Shown in pieces: positions 17,611 to 27,041 of a stretch of 64,000 nt of DNA. Where the stretch lies: positions 186,001-250,000 of the forward strand of contig NZ_BAEI01000077.1 of NCBI RefSeq assembly GCF_000241325.1, read 5' to 3'. Each line of letters starts with the position of its first letter. The first letter of the stretch is position 1. Under the pieces are notes generated by a model. That model saw only the letters and a program-made list of their open reading frames with translations, did not search any database and was not told where the DNA came from. The translations under genes were made by a program, and so were the position numbers. The DNA comes from Gordonia polyisoprenivorans NBRC 16320 = JCM 10675. GTDB lineage: Bacteria > Actinomycetota > Actinomycetes > Mycobacteriales > Mycobacteriaceae.

Positions 17611-18096
17611 TCAGCCGGTGGCGGGTTCGCAGATCACCACCGGGATCTCGCGTTCGGTCCAGGCGTCGTAGGTGTCGAAGTCGGCATACACGTCGACCAG
17701 TTTCGGCCACAGGCGCGCGCGTTCGGCCTCATCGGCGGTGCGGGCCCGCAACTCGTGGCGATCACGCCCGACCTCGATGGTCACCGCCGGGTTGGCGCGC
17801 AGGTTGAGATACCACGCCGGGTGATGCGCCAGTCCGCCCTGTGAGGCCACCACGACGAAGTTCTCGCCGTCGCGCAGATAGAGCAACGGTGCGGTGCGAG
17901 GCTTACCAGACTTGCGGCCGGTCGTGGTCAACAGGCACACCGGAACCGGCTTGTGCAGTGCCGCCCCGATTCGCCACGTGTTGCCCAGGCGGCCACCGGT
18001 GGCGCGGTAGACCACCGTGTTGAGCCGCGAGCCCACCTTGATCAGCTGCGCGACAACAGGCGAATCGAGTTGGGGTGGACGGTTGTTCGCATCCAC
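17611..18096 (-). CDS. Deazaflavin (F420)-dependent nitroreductase-family protein, Ddn-like
   Basis: A 161-residue split-barrel protein of the DDN family. LLTTTGRKSGKPRTAPLLYL and VVVASQGGLAHHPAWYLNLRANP are the typical F420-binding signature, and it ends with IPVVICEP as in M. tuberculosis Ddn (Rv3547). I placed the start at GTG 18096, 4 bp after the fadA5 stop, since this matches the family length; the frame extends further into fadA5 as a shadow. The fadA5-ddn order equals Rv3546-Rv3547. The natural reaction is uncertain: reduction of quinones or enones with F420H2 is the family theme. Confidence 0.8.
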   Translation of the reverse strand: MDANNRPPQLDSPVVAQLIKVGSRLNTVVYRATGGRLGNTWRIGAALHKPVPVCLLTTTGRKSGKPRTAPLLYLRDGENFVVVASQGGLAHHPAWYLNLRANPAVTIEVGRDRHELRARTADEAERARLWPKLVDVYADFDTYDAWTEREIPVVICEPATG

Positions 18097-18100
18097 CGGC

Positions 18101-19318
<1,218 letters not shown>

Positions 19319-19324
19319 TCAAAT

Positions 19325-19338
19325 TAGAACATGTTCTC
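19325..19338. promoter_or_regulatory. KstR-type operator, fadA5 side
   Basis: TAGAACATGTTCTC fits the consensus at all fixed positions but the last. It lies 60 bp upstream of fadA5 and most likely controls the leftward fadA5-ddn operon. Confidence 0.75.
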
Positions 19339-19437
19339 GTTTGCGTCCAGCCTCGGGATCGATATGGCGACGCCGATGGGTCGGGGAAGGGGCGAAAGGG
19401 ACAGTTTCCTGGACATCAGTCCAGAAAAGTCGAAGTG

Positions 19438-19486
19438 GGACGGTCGCCCAACACTGTATAGGCGGCGTGGACTGGGGCGACCGTCC
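19438..19486. repeat. Perfect 12-bp inverted repeat between the two KstR boxes
   Basis: GGACGGTCGCCC (19438-19449) is matched by its exact reverse complement GGGCGACCGTCC (19475-19486) across a 25-bp spacer. A 10-bp direct repeat GTCCAGAAAA at 19419-19428 and 19483-19492 flanks it. The function is unknown: possibly a second regulator site or a structured leader. Confidence 0.75.
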
Positions 19487-19495
19487 AGAAAAAAG

Positions 19496-19509
19496 TAGAA
19501 CAGGTTCTC
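19496..19509. promoter_or_regulatory. KstR-type operator, cyp125 side
   Basis: TAGAACAGGTTCTC matches the consensus apart from the last base. It lies 92 bp upstream of the chosen cyp125 start and should control the rightward cyp125-NTF2 operon. Confidence 0.75.
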
Positions 19510-19601
19510 GTGTAGTCCGGGTTTCTTGTGTACCGTGGATCACACAAGTGAGACCGAAATCCGTTCTCATCTCACTACAGGTAACGACAGGTGGTGTGAC
19601 A

Positions 19602-20909
19602 GTGGTCAAGACCGTCAACGTTTCCGCGGGGGAGTCGCCGAGCGGGGCGACGTCGTCAACGGAAGACGCGGGCAGCAGCCCGTTCATGACGCAGGAGGGC
19701 TGGGATTTCACCAATCCCGACCTGCTCGAACAGGGAATCCCGGTCCAGGAGTTCGCAGCCCTGCGTTCGACGGCCCCGGTGTGGTGGAATGCGCAGCGCG
19801 AGGGCAAGGGCGGCGGATTCCACGACGGCGGCTATTGGGTGATCTCCAAGCACGCCCATATCCGCGAGATCTCCAAGAACAACGCCGACTGGTCGACCGC
19901 GTCCAAGGGCGTGATCATGCGTTTCGACGACGAGATGACCCAGGAGCAGCTCGACGTCACCAAGGCTCTGCTGATCAACCACGATCCGCCCGACCACACG
20001 CGGTTGCGCAAGCTGGTGTCCAAGGCCTTCACGCCGCGCGCGGTGCAGGCGCTCGAGGACAAGCTCGATGACGCGGCCCGGACGATCGTGAGGCATGCGG
20101 CCGAACAGGGCACCGGAGACTTCGTCCACGATGTGGCCGTCGACCTGCCGTTGTTGGCCATCGCCGATCTGCTCGGTGTGCCCGAGGACGACCGGGTCAA
20201 GCTCTTCACCTGGTCGAACAACATGATGAACTACGACGACCCGGAGTTCGGCGAGGACCCGCAGATGGCGTCGGCGGAGATCCTCGGCTACGGCTACAAC
20301 ATGGCCGAGGCGCGCCGCAAGAATCCGGTCGACGACATCGTCAGCGTGTTGGTCAACGCCGATATCGAGGGCCAGTCGCTCGACGAGGCCGAGTTCGGCT
20401 TCTTCTTCATCCTGCTGACCGTCGCCGGCAACGAGACCACGCGCAACGCGATCAGCCACGGCATGAACGCCTTCCTCGAGCACCCCGATCAGTGGGAGCT
20501 GTTCAAGCGGGAGCGGCCGGCCACCGCGGTCGACGAGATCGTCCGCTGGGCCACGCCGGTCAACTGCTTCCAGCGCACCGCCAAGCGCGACACGCAGGTC
20601 GGCGGCGTCGACATCGCCGAGGGCGAGCGCGTCGGGCTGTTCTACGGTTCGGCGAACTACGACGACGAGGTCTTCGAGAAGCCCTACGAGTTCAACATCC
20701 TGCGAGATCCCAACCCGCACGTCGGTTTCGGCGGCAACGGTGCGCACTTCTGCGTCGGTGCGAACCTGGCACGGATGGAGATCAACCTGATGTTCAACGC
20801 GCTGGCCGACCTGGTGCCCGACATCAGTAGGCTGGAGGCACCGCGTCGCCTGCGGCACGGTTGGATCAACGGCGTCAAGGAACTCCGGGTCGACTACGGG
20901 ACGAAATGA
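19602..20909 (+). CDS. cyp125: Cytochrome P450 CYP125, steroid C26-monooxygenase
   Basis: A 435-residue P450 that begins the side-chain degradation of cholesterol by oxidising the terminal methyl group to the acid. I-helix AGNETTRN, K-helix EIVR, and heme loop FGGNGAHFCVGANLAR with the Cys ligand are all present. TAPVWWNAQREGKGGGFHDGGYW and DWST/ALLINHDPPDHTRLRKLVSKAFTPRAV match the CYP125 family. I chose GTG 19602 because AGGTGG lies 7 nt upstream; GTG 19596 and ATG 19686 are alternatives. The position opposite fadA5 is the same as in M. tuberculosis. Its stop overlaps the next gene by 4 nt. Confidence 0.9.
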   Translation: MVKTVNVSAGESPSGATSSTEDAGSSPFMTQEGWDFTNPDLLEQGIPVQEFAALRSTAPVWWNAQREGKGGGFHDGGYWVISKHAHIREISKNNADWSTASKGVIMRFDDEMTQEQLDVTKALLINHDPPDHTRLRKLVSKAFTPRAVQALEDKLDDAARTIVRHAAEQGTGDFVHDVAVDLPLLAIADLLGVPEDDRVKLFTWSNNMMNYDDPEFGEDPQMASAEILGYGYNMAEARRKNPVDDIVSVLVNADIEGQSLDEAEFGFFFILLTVAGNETTRNAISHGMNAFLEHPDQWELFKRERPATAVDEIVRWATPVNCFQRTAKRDTQVGGVDIAEGERVGLFYGSANYDDEVFEKPYEFNILRDPNPHVGFGGNGAHFCVGANLARMEINLMFNALADLVPDISRLEAPRRLRHGWINGVKELRVDYGTK

Positions 20910-21355
20910 CTCATTCCGAAACCGCACCAGCGTATCTGAACATCGATCGGGAGAACCATCCGGCGGTGGTCGCCGGACGGCGCTCGCGTGAGTTCGTCGA
21001 GGCCCGGGACAAGCAGGCCTGGGTGGACAATTTCGCCGCCGACGCGAAGGTCGAGGACCCGGTCGGGCCGTCGATGTTCGACGCCGAGGGCGTCGGATTC
21101 AGCGGGCACCAACGGATCTCGGAGTTCTGGGATCTGTCGATAGCGACCACCGAGAGCATCGAGTTCGTCTTCGACGACGAGATCATCTGCGGCAACGAGG
21201 TCGCCTACGTCGGTAAGATCGTCACCCACATCGCCGGTCACGTCTCCGAAGCCCACGGTGTGTTCACCTATCGCGCCGACGAGAACGGGAAACTCGCTGC
21301 GCTGCGGGCGTTCTGGGAGGTCGAGAAGACGATCAACTCGGTGCGCCCGGCTTAG
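20906..21355 (+). CDS. NTF2-like/SnoaL-fold protein (ketosteroid-isomerase-like)
   Basis: A 149-residue protein whose pattern (REFVEARDKQAWVDNFAADAKVEDPVG, then a strand-rich half with FTYRADENGKLAALRAFWEVEK) fits the NTF2/SnoaL cone fold used by ketosteroid isomerases. A delta-5/delta-4 isomerase or a steroid-binding role would suit the position, but I cannot confirm the catalytic Asp pair. ATG 20906 overlaps the cyp125 stop (ATGA), so it is coupled to the P450. The strong hairpin at 21393-21424 may end the transcript. Confidence 0.7.
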   Translation: MTHSETAPAYLNIDRENHPAVVAGRRSREFVEARDKQAWVDNFAADAKVEDPVGPSMFDAEGVGFSGHQRISEFWDLSIATTESIEFVFDDEIICGNEVAYVGKIVTHIAGHVSEAHGVFTYRADENGKLAALRAFWEVEKTINSVRPA

Positions 21356-21392
21356 CGGACCCTCTCACCCGCTCGGAGCGCTCGACCCATGA

Positions 21393-21424
21393 AAAGTAGG
21401 GGAAGAATCTTCTTCCCCTACTTT
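21393..21424. terminator. Perfect 15-bp stem, 2-nt loop
   Basis: The arms 21393-21407 (AAAGTAGGGGAAGAA) and 21410-21424 are exact reverse complements around TC. It lies 38 bp after the NTF2-like gene and could be an intrinsic terminator. A short T-rich stretch follows but no long T-run. It shares GGGGAAGAATC/TTCTTCCCC with the two elements around the next gene. Confidence 0.6.
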
Positions 21425-21427
21425 CTC

Positions 21428-21479
21428 GTTCTTCCCCGCGAAATTTCCTGCGGAGGAACGGATTTCTTGCGGAAGAATC
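21428..21479. repeat. Fold-back element, 5' of the AbiEi-like gene
   Basis: The element begins GTTCTTCCCC and ends GGAAGAATC, with an imperfect outer stem (13 of the 16 pairs checked) and an inner TTCC/GGAA hairpin. The same ends and nested layout recur at 22526-22597 on the other side of the AbiEi-like gene. Confidence 0.6.
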
Positions 21480-21563
21480 GCCAGGATCCCGGTGGAAAGG
21501 CGATTATCCACAGCTGTGGATGAGCTTGACCACGCCTGCTCGTTCTCGGGCATGCTCATCCCC

Positions 21564-22523
21564 ATGAATTCCGACGACCGTCTGATCCTGCGACGTGATG
21601 CGATCAAGCGAGGTGCGACCGACGCCGAGATCGCACGTGGTCTACGCGACGGGACTCTTGCGCGTGTGGGGTGGGGTGGGTACGTCCCGGTGAAAGGCGA
21701 CTGCGAGCTCGATGAGTTTGCGGTTCGCGAAGAGCGGTATCGCGATTCGGTCCTCGCGGCGGTTCGGATCGGCGGGGAACGGCGTTACCCGAGCCATCAG
21801 TCGGCGGCGGCGCTGCTGGGCATTCCGTTGCTGGACAGCGATACCTCGAAGGTTCATTTCACCTCGAAAGCCTCAGGCCGTACCACGCAGAGTCTGATCG
21901 TTCACCAAGCCCACATCACTCCGACCGATCTCGTCGAGGCCAACGGAGTTCTCGTGACGTCGATCGCACGTACCGTCTGTGACGTCGCGCGGGAAGGCAC
22001 TTTCCGGCAAGCGTTGTGCGCTCTCGACTCCGGGCTCTACCAGGGCCGTAAGCGTGGTATTTCCGTCGACCTTGAAGGTGTCGCAGCGGGTATGCGGCGA
22101 CAGCACGGAATTGCGTTACTGCGCAGCGCCCTGCCTTTGGCGGACGATCGATCCGAGAGCATCGGCGAGTCGCTGAGCCGCGGTGTCATGATGGAGTCGA
22201 AGTCGGTGCCGCGGCCCGAGCTCCAGGCGGAGGTCGTCGTCGCCGACGGCTCGGTGAAACGCTGCGATTTCGGGTGGCGTGACTCGCAGGGAAGTTTGCT
22301 GGTCGTCGGGGAGTTCGACGGCAGGTTCAAGTATCACCGTGCCTCGGCGGCCAGCGGGCATCGGCTTGCCGAGGACGTCATCTACGCGGAGAAGCTGCGC
22401 GAGGACGCGATCCGTGAGTGCGGGATCGTCGTGGTGCGGTGGACGTGGCAGGATCTGCGCGACCCCGACGCCTTCGTCCGCAAGATCCTCGGGGCTCTCC
22501 GCCGCGCAGGAATCGTTGGCTGA
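21564..22523 (+). CDS. AbiEi-like antitoxin-domain protein with a nuclease-like C-terminus
   Basis: A protein of about 319 residues. The N-terminal 60 residues (LRRDAIKRGATDAEIARGLRDGTLARVGWGGYVP) resemble the winged-helix domain of type IV AbiEi antitoxins. The middle has SHQSAAALLGIPLLD and TSIARTVCDVARE, common in the same group. The C-terminal 90 residues, with VVGEFDGRFKY, AEDVIYAEKLREDAIRECG and VVRWTWQDL, look like a Vsr/DUF559-type endonuclease fold (E-x-D...E-K). No AbiEii-type toxin partner is adjacent, so a classical toxin-antitoxin pair is not shown. ATG 21564 is chosen by domain start; ATG 21552 is possible. Such single genes are frequent in actinobacteria and their job is unknown. 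Confidence 0.65.
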   Translation: MNSDDRLILRRDAIKRGATDAEIARGLRDGTLARVGWGGYVPVKGDCELDEFAVREERYRDSVLAAVRIGGERRYPSHQSAAALLGIPLLDSDTSKVHFTSKASGRTTQSLIVHQAHITPTDLVEANGVLVTSIARTVCDVAREGTFRQALCALDSGLYQGRKRGISVDLEGVAAGMRRQHGIALLRSALPLADDRSESIGESLSRGVMMESKSVPRPELQAEVVVADGSVKRCDFGWRDSQGSLLVVGEFDGRFKYHRASAASGHRLAEDVIYAEKLREDAIRECGIVVVRWTWQDLRDPDAFVRKILGALRRAGIVG

Positions 22524-22525
22524 CC

Positions 22526-22597
22526 TGTTCTTCCCCAAGAAACCCATTCCTCCCCTGACAATTTCCAGGGGAACAACGAAATCCTTGGGGAAGAATC
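22526..22597. repeat. Fold-back element, 3' of the AbiEi-like gene
   Basis: TTCTTCCCCAAG (22527-22538) pairs exactly with CTTGGGGAAGAA (22584-22595). Nested inside is TCCCCTG (22550-22556) pairing with CAGGGGA (22566-22572). It starts 2 nt after the gene's stop and ends 11 bp before the stop of the converging ltp3, so it may also act as a two-way terminator. Confidence 0.7.
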
Positions 22598-22608
22598 CGA
22601 GACAGACG

Positions 22609-23787
22609 TCAGTGCTGTGGCTTGTCGGACCCCACGAGCCACATCGAGAAGTATTGCGAACCACCGCCATACGCGTGGCCGAGGGCCTTGCGGGCGTCGG
22701 GCACCTGGTGTGCTCCGGCCTTGCCCATCACCTGGATCGCAGCCTCGGCGAAGCGGATCATGCCGGACGCGCCGATCGGATTCGACGACAACACGCCGCC
22801 GGAGGCGTTGAGTGGGATGCGTCCACCGATCTCGGTTTCGCCGGCCTCGGTCAGCTTCCAGCCCTGGTTTTCCGGCGCGAAACCCAGGTTCTCCAACCAC
22901 ATCGGCTCGAACCAGGAGAAGGGCACGTAGATCTCGGCGGCGTCGATCTCCTCGACGGGGTTGTCGATGCCGCCGGCCTTCCACAGTGCCGCGGCGGCAT
23001 CCCGACCGGCCTGTGGGCTGACGACGTTGCGGTGCGCGAAGGCCAACGGCTCGGTACGCATCGCGGTCGCGTGAATCCATGCGACCGGAGTTCCCTGTGC
23101 CACAGCGTCATCGGCGATCTGCTCGTCGCCGATGACCACGGCGCACGCCCCGTCCGACGACGGGCACGTCTCGTCGTAGCGGATCGGGTCCCAGAGCATC
23201 TGCGACGCCATGACCGACTCGGTGGTGATGTCGGGCTGATGCAGGTGTGCCAGCGGATTGAGGGCGCCGTTGCGACGGTCCTTGGCCGCGACCATCGCAC
23301 CGATGTGCTCGGGGGCACCGGACTGCCGGATGTAGGCGCGCACGTGGGGCGCGAAGAATCCGCCCGCGCCTGCGCCCACCGGCTTGGTGAACGGCACCGG
23401 AATCGACAACGCCCACATGGCGTTCGACTCCGACTGCTTCTCCCACGCGACGGCCAGCACCCGACGGTGCACCCCGGCGAATACCAGTGACGCCGCGACG
23501 TTGGCGGTGGAACCACCGACCGAACCCGCGGTGTGTACCCGGATCAGTCGTTTGCCGACGGCGCCGAGCGCCTCCGCCATCGCCAGCTCGGGCATCATGG
23601 TGCCCTCGAAGAGATCCGGGGCCTTGCCGATGACGATGGCGTCGATGTCATCGATCGAGACCTTCGCGTCGGCCAGCGCCGCGTCGATCGCCTCCCGGCA
23701 CATCCCGGCCATCGTCACGTCGTGCCGTTTGGCGACATAGTGTGTCTGGCCGGTGCCCAGAACCGCCGCCCGATTGTTGTGTGCCAT
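22609..23787 (-). CDS. ltp3: Thiolase-like lipid-transfer protein Ltp3
   Basis: A 392-residue thiolase-superfamily protein of the SCP-x/Ltp type. RAAVLGTGQTHYVAKR opens the fold; SVGGSTANVAASLVFAG occupies the nucleophile region without a thiolase Cys; PLNASGGVLSSNPIGASG is the conserved late loop. Such proteins act as steroid side-chain aldolases (retro-aldol release of propionyl-CoA) when paired with DUF35 proteins. ATG 23787 shares one base with the preceding stop (TGATG). The order DUF35-ltp4-ltp3 equals Rv3521-Rv3523. It lies at the end of a KstR-linked operon. Assignment to ltp3 rests on gene order. Confidence 0.82.
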   Translation of the reverse strand: MAHNNRAAVLGTGQTHYVAKRHDVTMAGMCREAIDAALADAKVSIDDIDAIVIGKAPDLFEGTMMPELAMAEALGAVGKRLIRVHTAGSVGGSTANVAASLVFAGVHRRVLAVAWEKQSESNAMWALSIPVPFTKPVGAGAGGFFAPHVRAYIRQSGAPEHIGAMVAAKDRRNGALNPLAHLHQPDITTESVMASQMLWDPIRYDETCPSSDGACAVVIGDEQIADDAVAQGTPVAWIHATAMRTEPLAFAHRNVVSPQAGRDAAAALWKAGGIDNPVEEIDAAEIYVPFSWFEPMWLENLGFAPENQGWKLTEAGETEIGGRIPLNASGGVLSSNPIGASGMIRFAEAAIQVMGKAGAHQVPDARKALGHAYGGGSQYFSMWLVGSDKPQH

Positions 23788-24833
23788 CAGTTCTCGTCTC
23801 CCGCGGTGTCGGCGCCCAAGGTGACCACCATGTTCTGTTGCAGCAGTGGACCGCTCGTCGCGTGCGCGAGCGCGGTCTGCGCGTTGCCGCCGAGGATCTC
23901 GTTCGCGGCGTAACCGATCCGTTGCAATCCGGCCGAGAACAGCGAGTTCCCGGCGAGGACACCGCCGGACGGATTGATGCGCACCGACTCCGGCAGGCGT
24001 AACGCGTTGCGCACGATCAGTTCTTGATGCGTGTAGGGTGCCGCGATCTCGGCGACGTCGACGGCGCGGCTCCGGTCGCCGAACGCGGTATCGCCGGCCA
24101 GGGTCGTCGACGGCGACACCGTCAGGTCCCGCGCGCCGAAATTCGGGGTGTCGATGCGATGATCCCACCCGGTGATGAACGCGGGATTGGCCACCAGCTC
24201 ACGCGCCCGACGCTCGGAGGCGATGATGACCGCCGCCGCGGCATCGGTGTAGGGCGCGATGTCGTGGGCGCGCAAGGGATTCGCGACGTAGTCGGCACCC
24301 AGGAGGTCGTCCATCGAGGCGCCGGTGGTACGGGCGGCCACCGCCGCCATGTCGGCCTCGGTCCACGTTCCGGCATCGAGTCCCGCGCGGGCCTGCAGTG
24401 CGGCGAGCGACCGGGCCTGTGGCCACAGCGGTGCCACCGTGTACGGGTCGGTCTGCAGCGCCAGGGTCAGATCCATGTCGCCGGCAGTCGATTTGCCGAA
24501 GCCGTAGGCCAGGGCCAGATCGACCTCGCCGGTGGCGATCTTCACCCAGGCCTCGTAGAGGGCCCACGCCGCGTCCATTTCGACGTGCGACTCGTTGATG
24601 GGCGGCATCGCACCGATCGAGTCGATGGCCGAGATGAACGAGAAAGCGCGTCCGGCAAGGTAATCCGACGATCCACTACACCAGAAGCCGATATCGGTCC
24701 GGCTGATGCCGAGATCGGCGTAGAGCTTGGAGAAACAGGGGATCAGCATTTCCACCCCATTGGTGGTGCCGTGGGTCCCGACGACATTCGGGCTGTGGGC
24801 GAACCCGACGATCGCGATCCGGGGGAGGGTCAT
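23787..24833 (-). CDS. ltp4: Thiolase-like lipid-transfer protein Ltp4
   Basis: A 348-residue thiolase-fold protein: RIAIVGFAHSPNV at the start, FWCSGSSDYLAGRAFSF near the usual nucleophile region, and RINPSGGVLAGNSLFSAGLQRIG near the end. ATG 24833 has AAAGGAC about 10 nt upstream. It overlaps the Ltp3 start by 1 nt. Ltp4 and Ltp3 homologues work with the DUF35 protein encoded just upstream, probably as a multi-subunit aldolase or thiolase complex acting on steroid-CoA intermediates. The role is from gene order and the family, and the exact substrate is not known. Confidence 0.8.
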   Translation of the reverse strand: MTLPRIAIVGFAHSPNVVGTHGTTNGVEMLIPCFSKLYADLGISRTDIGFWCSGSSDYLAGRAFSFISAIDSIGAMPPINESHVEMDAAWALYEAWVKIATGEVDLALAYGFGKSTAGDMDLTLALQTDPYTVAPLWPQARSLAALQARAGLDAGTWTEADMAAVAARTTGASMDDLLGADYVANPLRAHDIAPYTDAAAAVIIASERRARELVANPAFITGWDHRIDTPNFGARDLTVSPSTTLAGDTAFGDRSRAVDVAEIAAPYTHQELIVRNALRLPESVRINPSGGVLAGNSLFSAGLQRIGYAANEILGGNAQTALAHATSGPLLQQNMVVTLGADTAGDEN

Positions 24834-24873
24834 GACGACATGTCCTTTGTGATGGGCGAGAAAGTGTTCGGGC

Positions 24874-25908
24874 TCAGAGGAATTCGCGGTAGGAGGCGTA
24901 GTCGGCGTCCGGCTCACCGGTCGGCCGGAAGTGGCTGATGCTGCCCAACGAGAGTTCACGCTCGTCCTCGGGGACCCACGCCGCCTGCACGCGCATCCCC
25001 ATCCGGACCTCGTCTGCCGGGCAGTCGAGGATCAGATGCAGGAACGGGATGTCGGTGCCGTCGAGCAGCACGTAGGCGGCGACGTACGGCGGCTTGATGC
25101 GTTGTCCCTGAAAGGGGACGTTGACGATGCAGAAGGTGGTGACGATCCCGGTGTCGGCCAACTCGACCCGCTCCACCGCGGGTGCACCGTCGGACGGGCT
25201 GACCTTGCGCGGCGGGAAGTACACCCGGCCGGCGTCGACGCCCGACCCGATCCGGGAGCCGTAGAGTTTGCCGGCCTTGAGCCCCTCCAGGTACCAGGAC
25301 TCCTCCTCGGTGGCCGAGTGGGTGATCGTGGTGGTGATCGGGGTCGTGATGACGACGCGCTCGCCGGCGTCGACCTCGGCGGTATTCGGTTCGGCCGGCG
25401 TTGCGGTCTCACCCGGGGCGAAATGGCTGATGTCGTCGATTCGGCCGGTCCGTGCGGCGCGCCAGACGGCGTGCACGCGCAGCCCCGTCGTCACGTCGTC
25501 GGCCGAATCCACCAATAGGGCGTGCAAGAGAGCGGTGTCGGCGCCGTCGAGGCGGATCAACGCCCAGGCGAACGGCACGTCGAGCGGTTGGGGAGCGGCG
25601 GGTTGGTCGACCCACGTCCACGAGACGACGGTGCCGGTGGCGGCGACGTCGATGAGATCGGTGGTCGGGGCACCCGATCCGGGATCGAACTCGACCGGCG
25701 GCACCGAGACCGTGCCATCCGCGGCGCGTGAGCCGACGATCCGGCCGTCGCGCAGACCGAGCGCGAACTGCGACAGCACCGGACCCAGCGACCGGGTGTA
25801 CCCGAAGGTGTTGGTCAGCGGTGCGGTGAGGACGGGGGTCTCGGGTTCGGGAACGACCGCCACCGGGTCTGGGACTCCGGGACGGTCACTGGTTGCGATG
25901 CTGCTCAC
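24874..25908 (-). CDS. Two-domain DUF35/OB-fold acyl-CoA-associated protein (Rv3521-like)
   Basis: A 344-residue protein made of two DUF35 modules. Module 1 (about 35-165) has IVGSRAADGTVSVPPVEFDP and an OB-fold ending in GLRVHAVW. Module 2 (about 195-335) has YGSRIGSGVDAGRVYFPPR and MGMRVQAAWVPEDE. The zinc-ribbon cysteines usual in DUF35 are missing from both ribbon positions. DUF35 partners bind acyl-CoA and complete the active sites of Ltp aldolases. It leads the operon DUF35-ltp4-ltp3 with a 40 bp gap before ltp4. GTG 25908 lies 9 bp from a perfect KstR-type box, which suggests a very short leader. Confidence 0.8.
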   Translation of the reverse strand: MSSIATSDRPGVPDPVAVVPEPETPVLTAPLTNTFGYTRSLGPVLSQFALGLRDGRIVGSRAADGTVSVPPVEFDPGSGAPTTDLIDVAATGTVVSWTWVDQPAAPQPLDVPFAWALIRLDGADTALLHALLVDSADDVTTGLRVHAVWRAARTGRIDDISHFAPGETATPAEPNTAEVDAGERVVITTPITTTITHSATEEESWYLEGLKAGKLYGSRIGSGVDAGRVYFPPRKVSPSDGAPAVERVELADTGIVTTFCIVNVPFQGQRIKPPYVAAYVLLDGTDIPFLHLILDCPADEVRMGMRVQAAWVPEDERELSLGSISHFRPTGEPDADYASYREFL

Positions 25909-25917
25909 ACAATCGAG

Positions 25918-25931
25918 TAGAACACGTTCTA
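25918..25931. promoter_or_regulatory. KstR-type operator, DUF35 / LLM oxidoreductase
   Basis: TAGAACACGTTCTA is a perfect palindrome and a full consensus match. It lies 9 bp upstream of the DUF35 gene and 65 bp upstream of the divergent oxidoreductase gene and probably controls both. Confidence 0.85.
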
Positions 25932-25996
25932 GTATTGGGCACAAGACGCACGTCGGCACGCCGAGGATCGACAACCCCGAGAGGACGGCATCGACC

Positions 25997-27034
25997 GTGA
26001 AACTGGCTTTGCAACTGGGATATTGGGGAGCCGGTCCCATCGCCGGCGCGGCCGAGCTCGTCGCGGCCGCCGAGGCGAACGGCTTCGACGCCGTGTTCAC
26101 CGCCGAATCGTGGGGCTCGGACACCTACACCCCGCTGGCGTGGTGGGGATCGGCCACGTCCCGTGTCCGCCTGGGCACGGCGGTCTCCCAGCTGTCGGCG
26201 CGACCGCCGACCTCCCTGGCGATGGCCGCGCTCACCCTCGACCACCTCTCCGGCGGCCGCCACATCATCGGACTCGGGGTGTCGGGCCCGCAGGTGGTGG
26301 AGGGCTGGTATGGCGCGCCATTCGCCAAACCCCTTGCCCGGACCCGCGAATACGTCGAGATCGTCCGCGCGGTGCTGGCGCGCGAGACACCGGTGCGCAG
26401 CGACGGGCCGCACTACCCGCTGCCGTATCCGACAGACGCGCCCGGATCGACCGGCCTGGGCAAGTCACTGAAGCCGATCACCCATCCGCTGCGGGCCGAC
26501 ATCCCCATCTGGCTCGGTGCCGAGGGGCCGCGCAACGTGGCGCAGACCGCGGAGATCGCCGATGGCTGGCTCGCCATCTTCTACAGTCTCGCCCTGGCCG
26601 ATCAGTACGAGCAGTGGTTGGCCGAGGGCTTCGCCCGACCGGGGGCGCGACGAACGCGTGAGGAGTTCGAGGTCGCGGCGACCGTGCAGGTCGTCGTCAC
26701 CGACGACGTCGCCTCGGCCGTCGAGCGGTACCGTCCGTCGACGGCGCTGTACGTCGGCGGAATGGGGGCCGAGCAGAAGAACTTTCACGCCGCGCTTTAC
26801 ACACGGATGGGCTACGGCGACGCCGTCGAGGAGATCGGCCGTCTGTTCCGGGCGGGCCGCAGGGAAGAGGCGATCGCGGCCGTGCCCGACGAGATGGTCC
26901 GCGAAACCCTGATCGCCGGCACCGCCGACGAGGTACGCGCGCAGATCTCCTTGTGGGAGGCTGCCGGAGTCGACATGCTGATGGTCACCGCGCGTGACGT
27001 CGAGACCATCGAGGCCTTGGCCGGGCTGGTCTGA
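25997..27034 (+). CDS. LLM-class F420-dependent oxidoreductase (Rv3520c-like)
   Basis: A 345-residue TIM-barrel protein of the luciferase-like monooxygenase class. LQLGYWGAGP at the start, EANGFDAVFTAESWGSDTYTPLAWW, RVRLGTAV, LSGGRHIIGLGVSGPQVVEGWYG and IPIWLGAEGPRNV are the family landmarks and mostly match F420-dependent members. GTG 25997 follows a GAGAGGACGG stretch. It is divergent from the DUF35-ltp operon, exactly as Rv3520c is from Rv3521. The reaction in sterol degradation is not established; reduction of a CoA intermediate by F420H2 is likely. Confidence 0.85.
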   Translation: MKLALQLGYWGAGPIAGAAELVAAAEANGFDAVFTAESWGSDTYTPLAWWGSATSRVRLGTAVSQLSARPPTSLAMAALTLDHLSGGRHIIGLGVSGPQVVEGWYGAPFAKPLARTREYVEIVRAVLARETPVRSDGPHYPLPYPTDAPGSTGLGKSLKPITHPLRADIPIWLGAEGPRNVAQTAEIADGWLAIFYSLALADQYEQWLAEGFARPGARRTREEFEVAATVQVVVTDDVASAVERYRPSTALYVGGMGAEQKNFHAALYTRMGYGDAVEEIGRLFRAGRREEAIAAVPDEMVRETLIAGTADEVRAQISLWEAAGVDMLMVTARDVETIEALAGLV

Positions 27035-27041
27035 ACCACGC

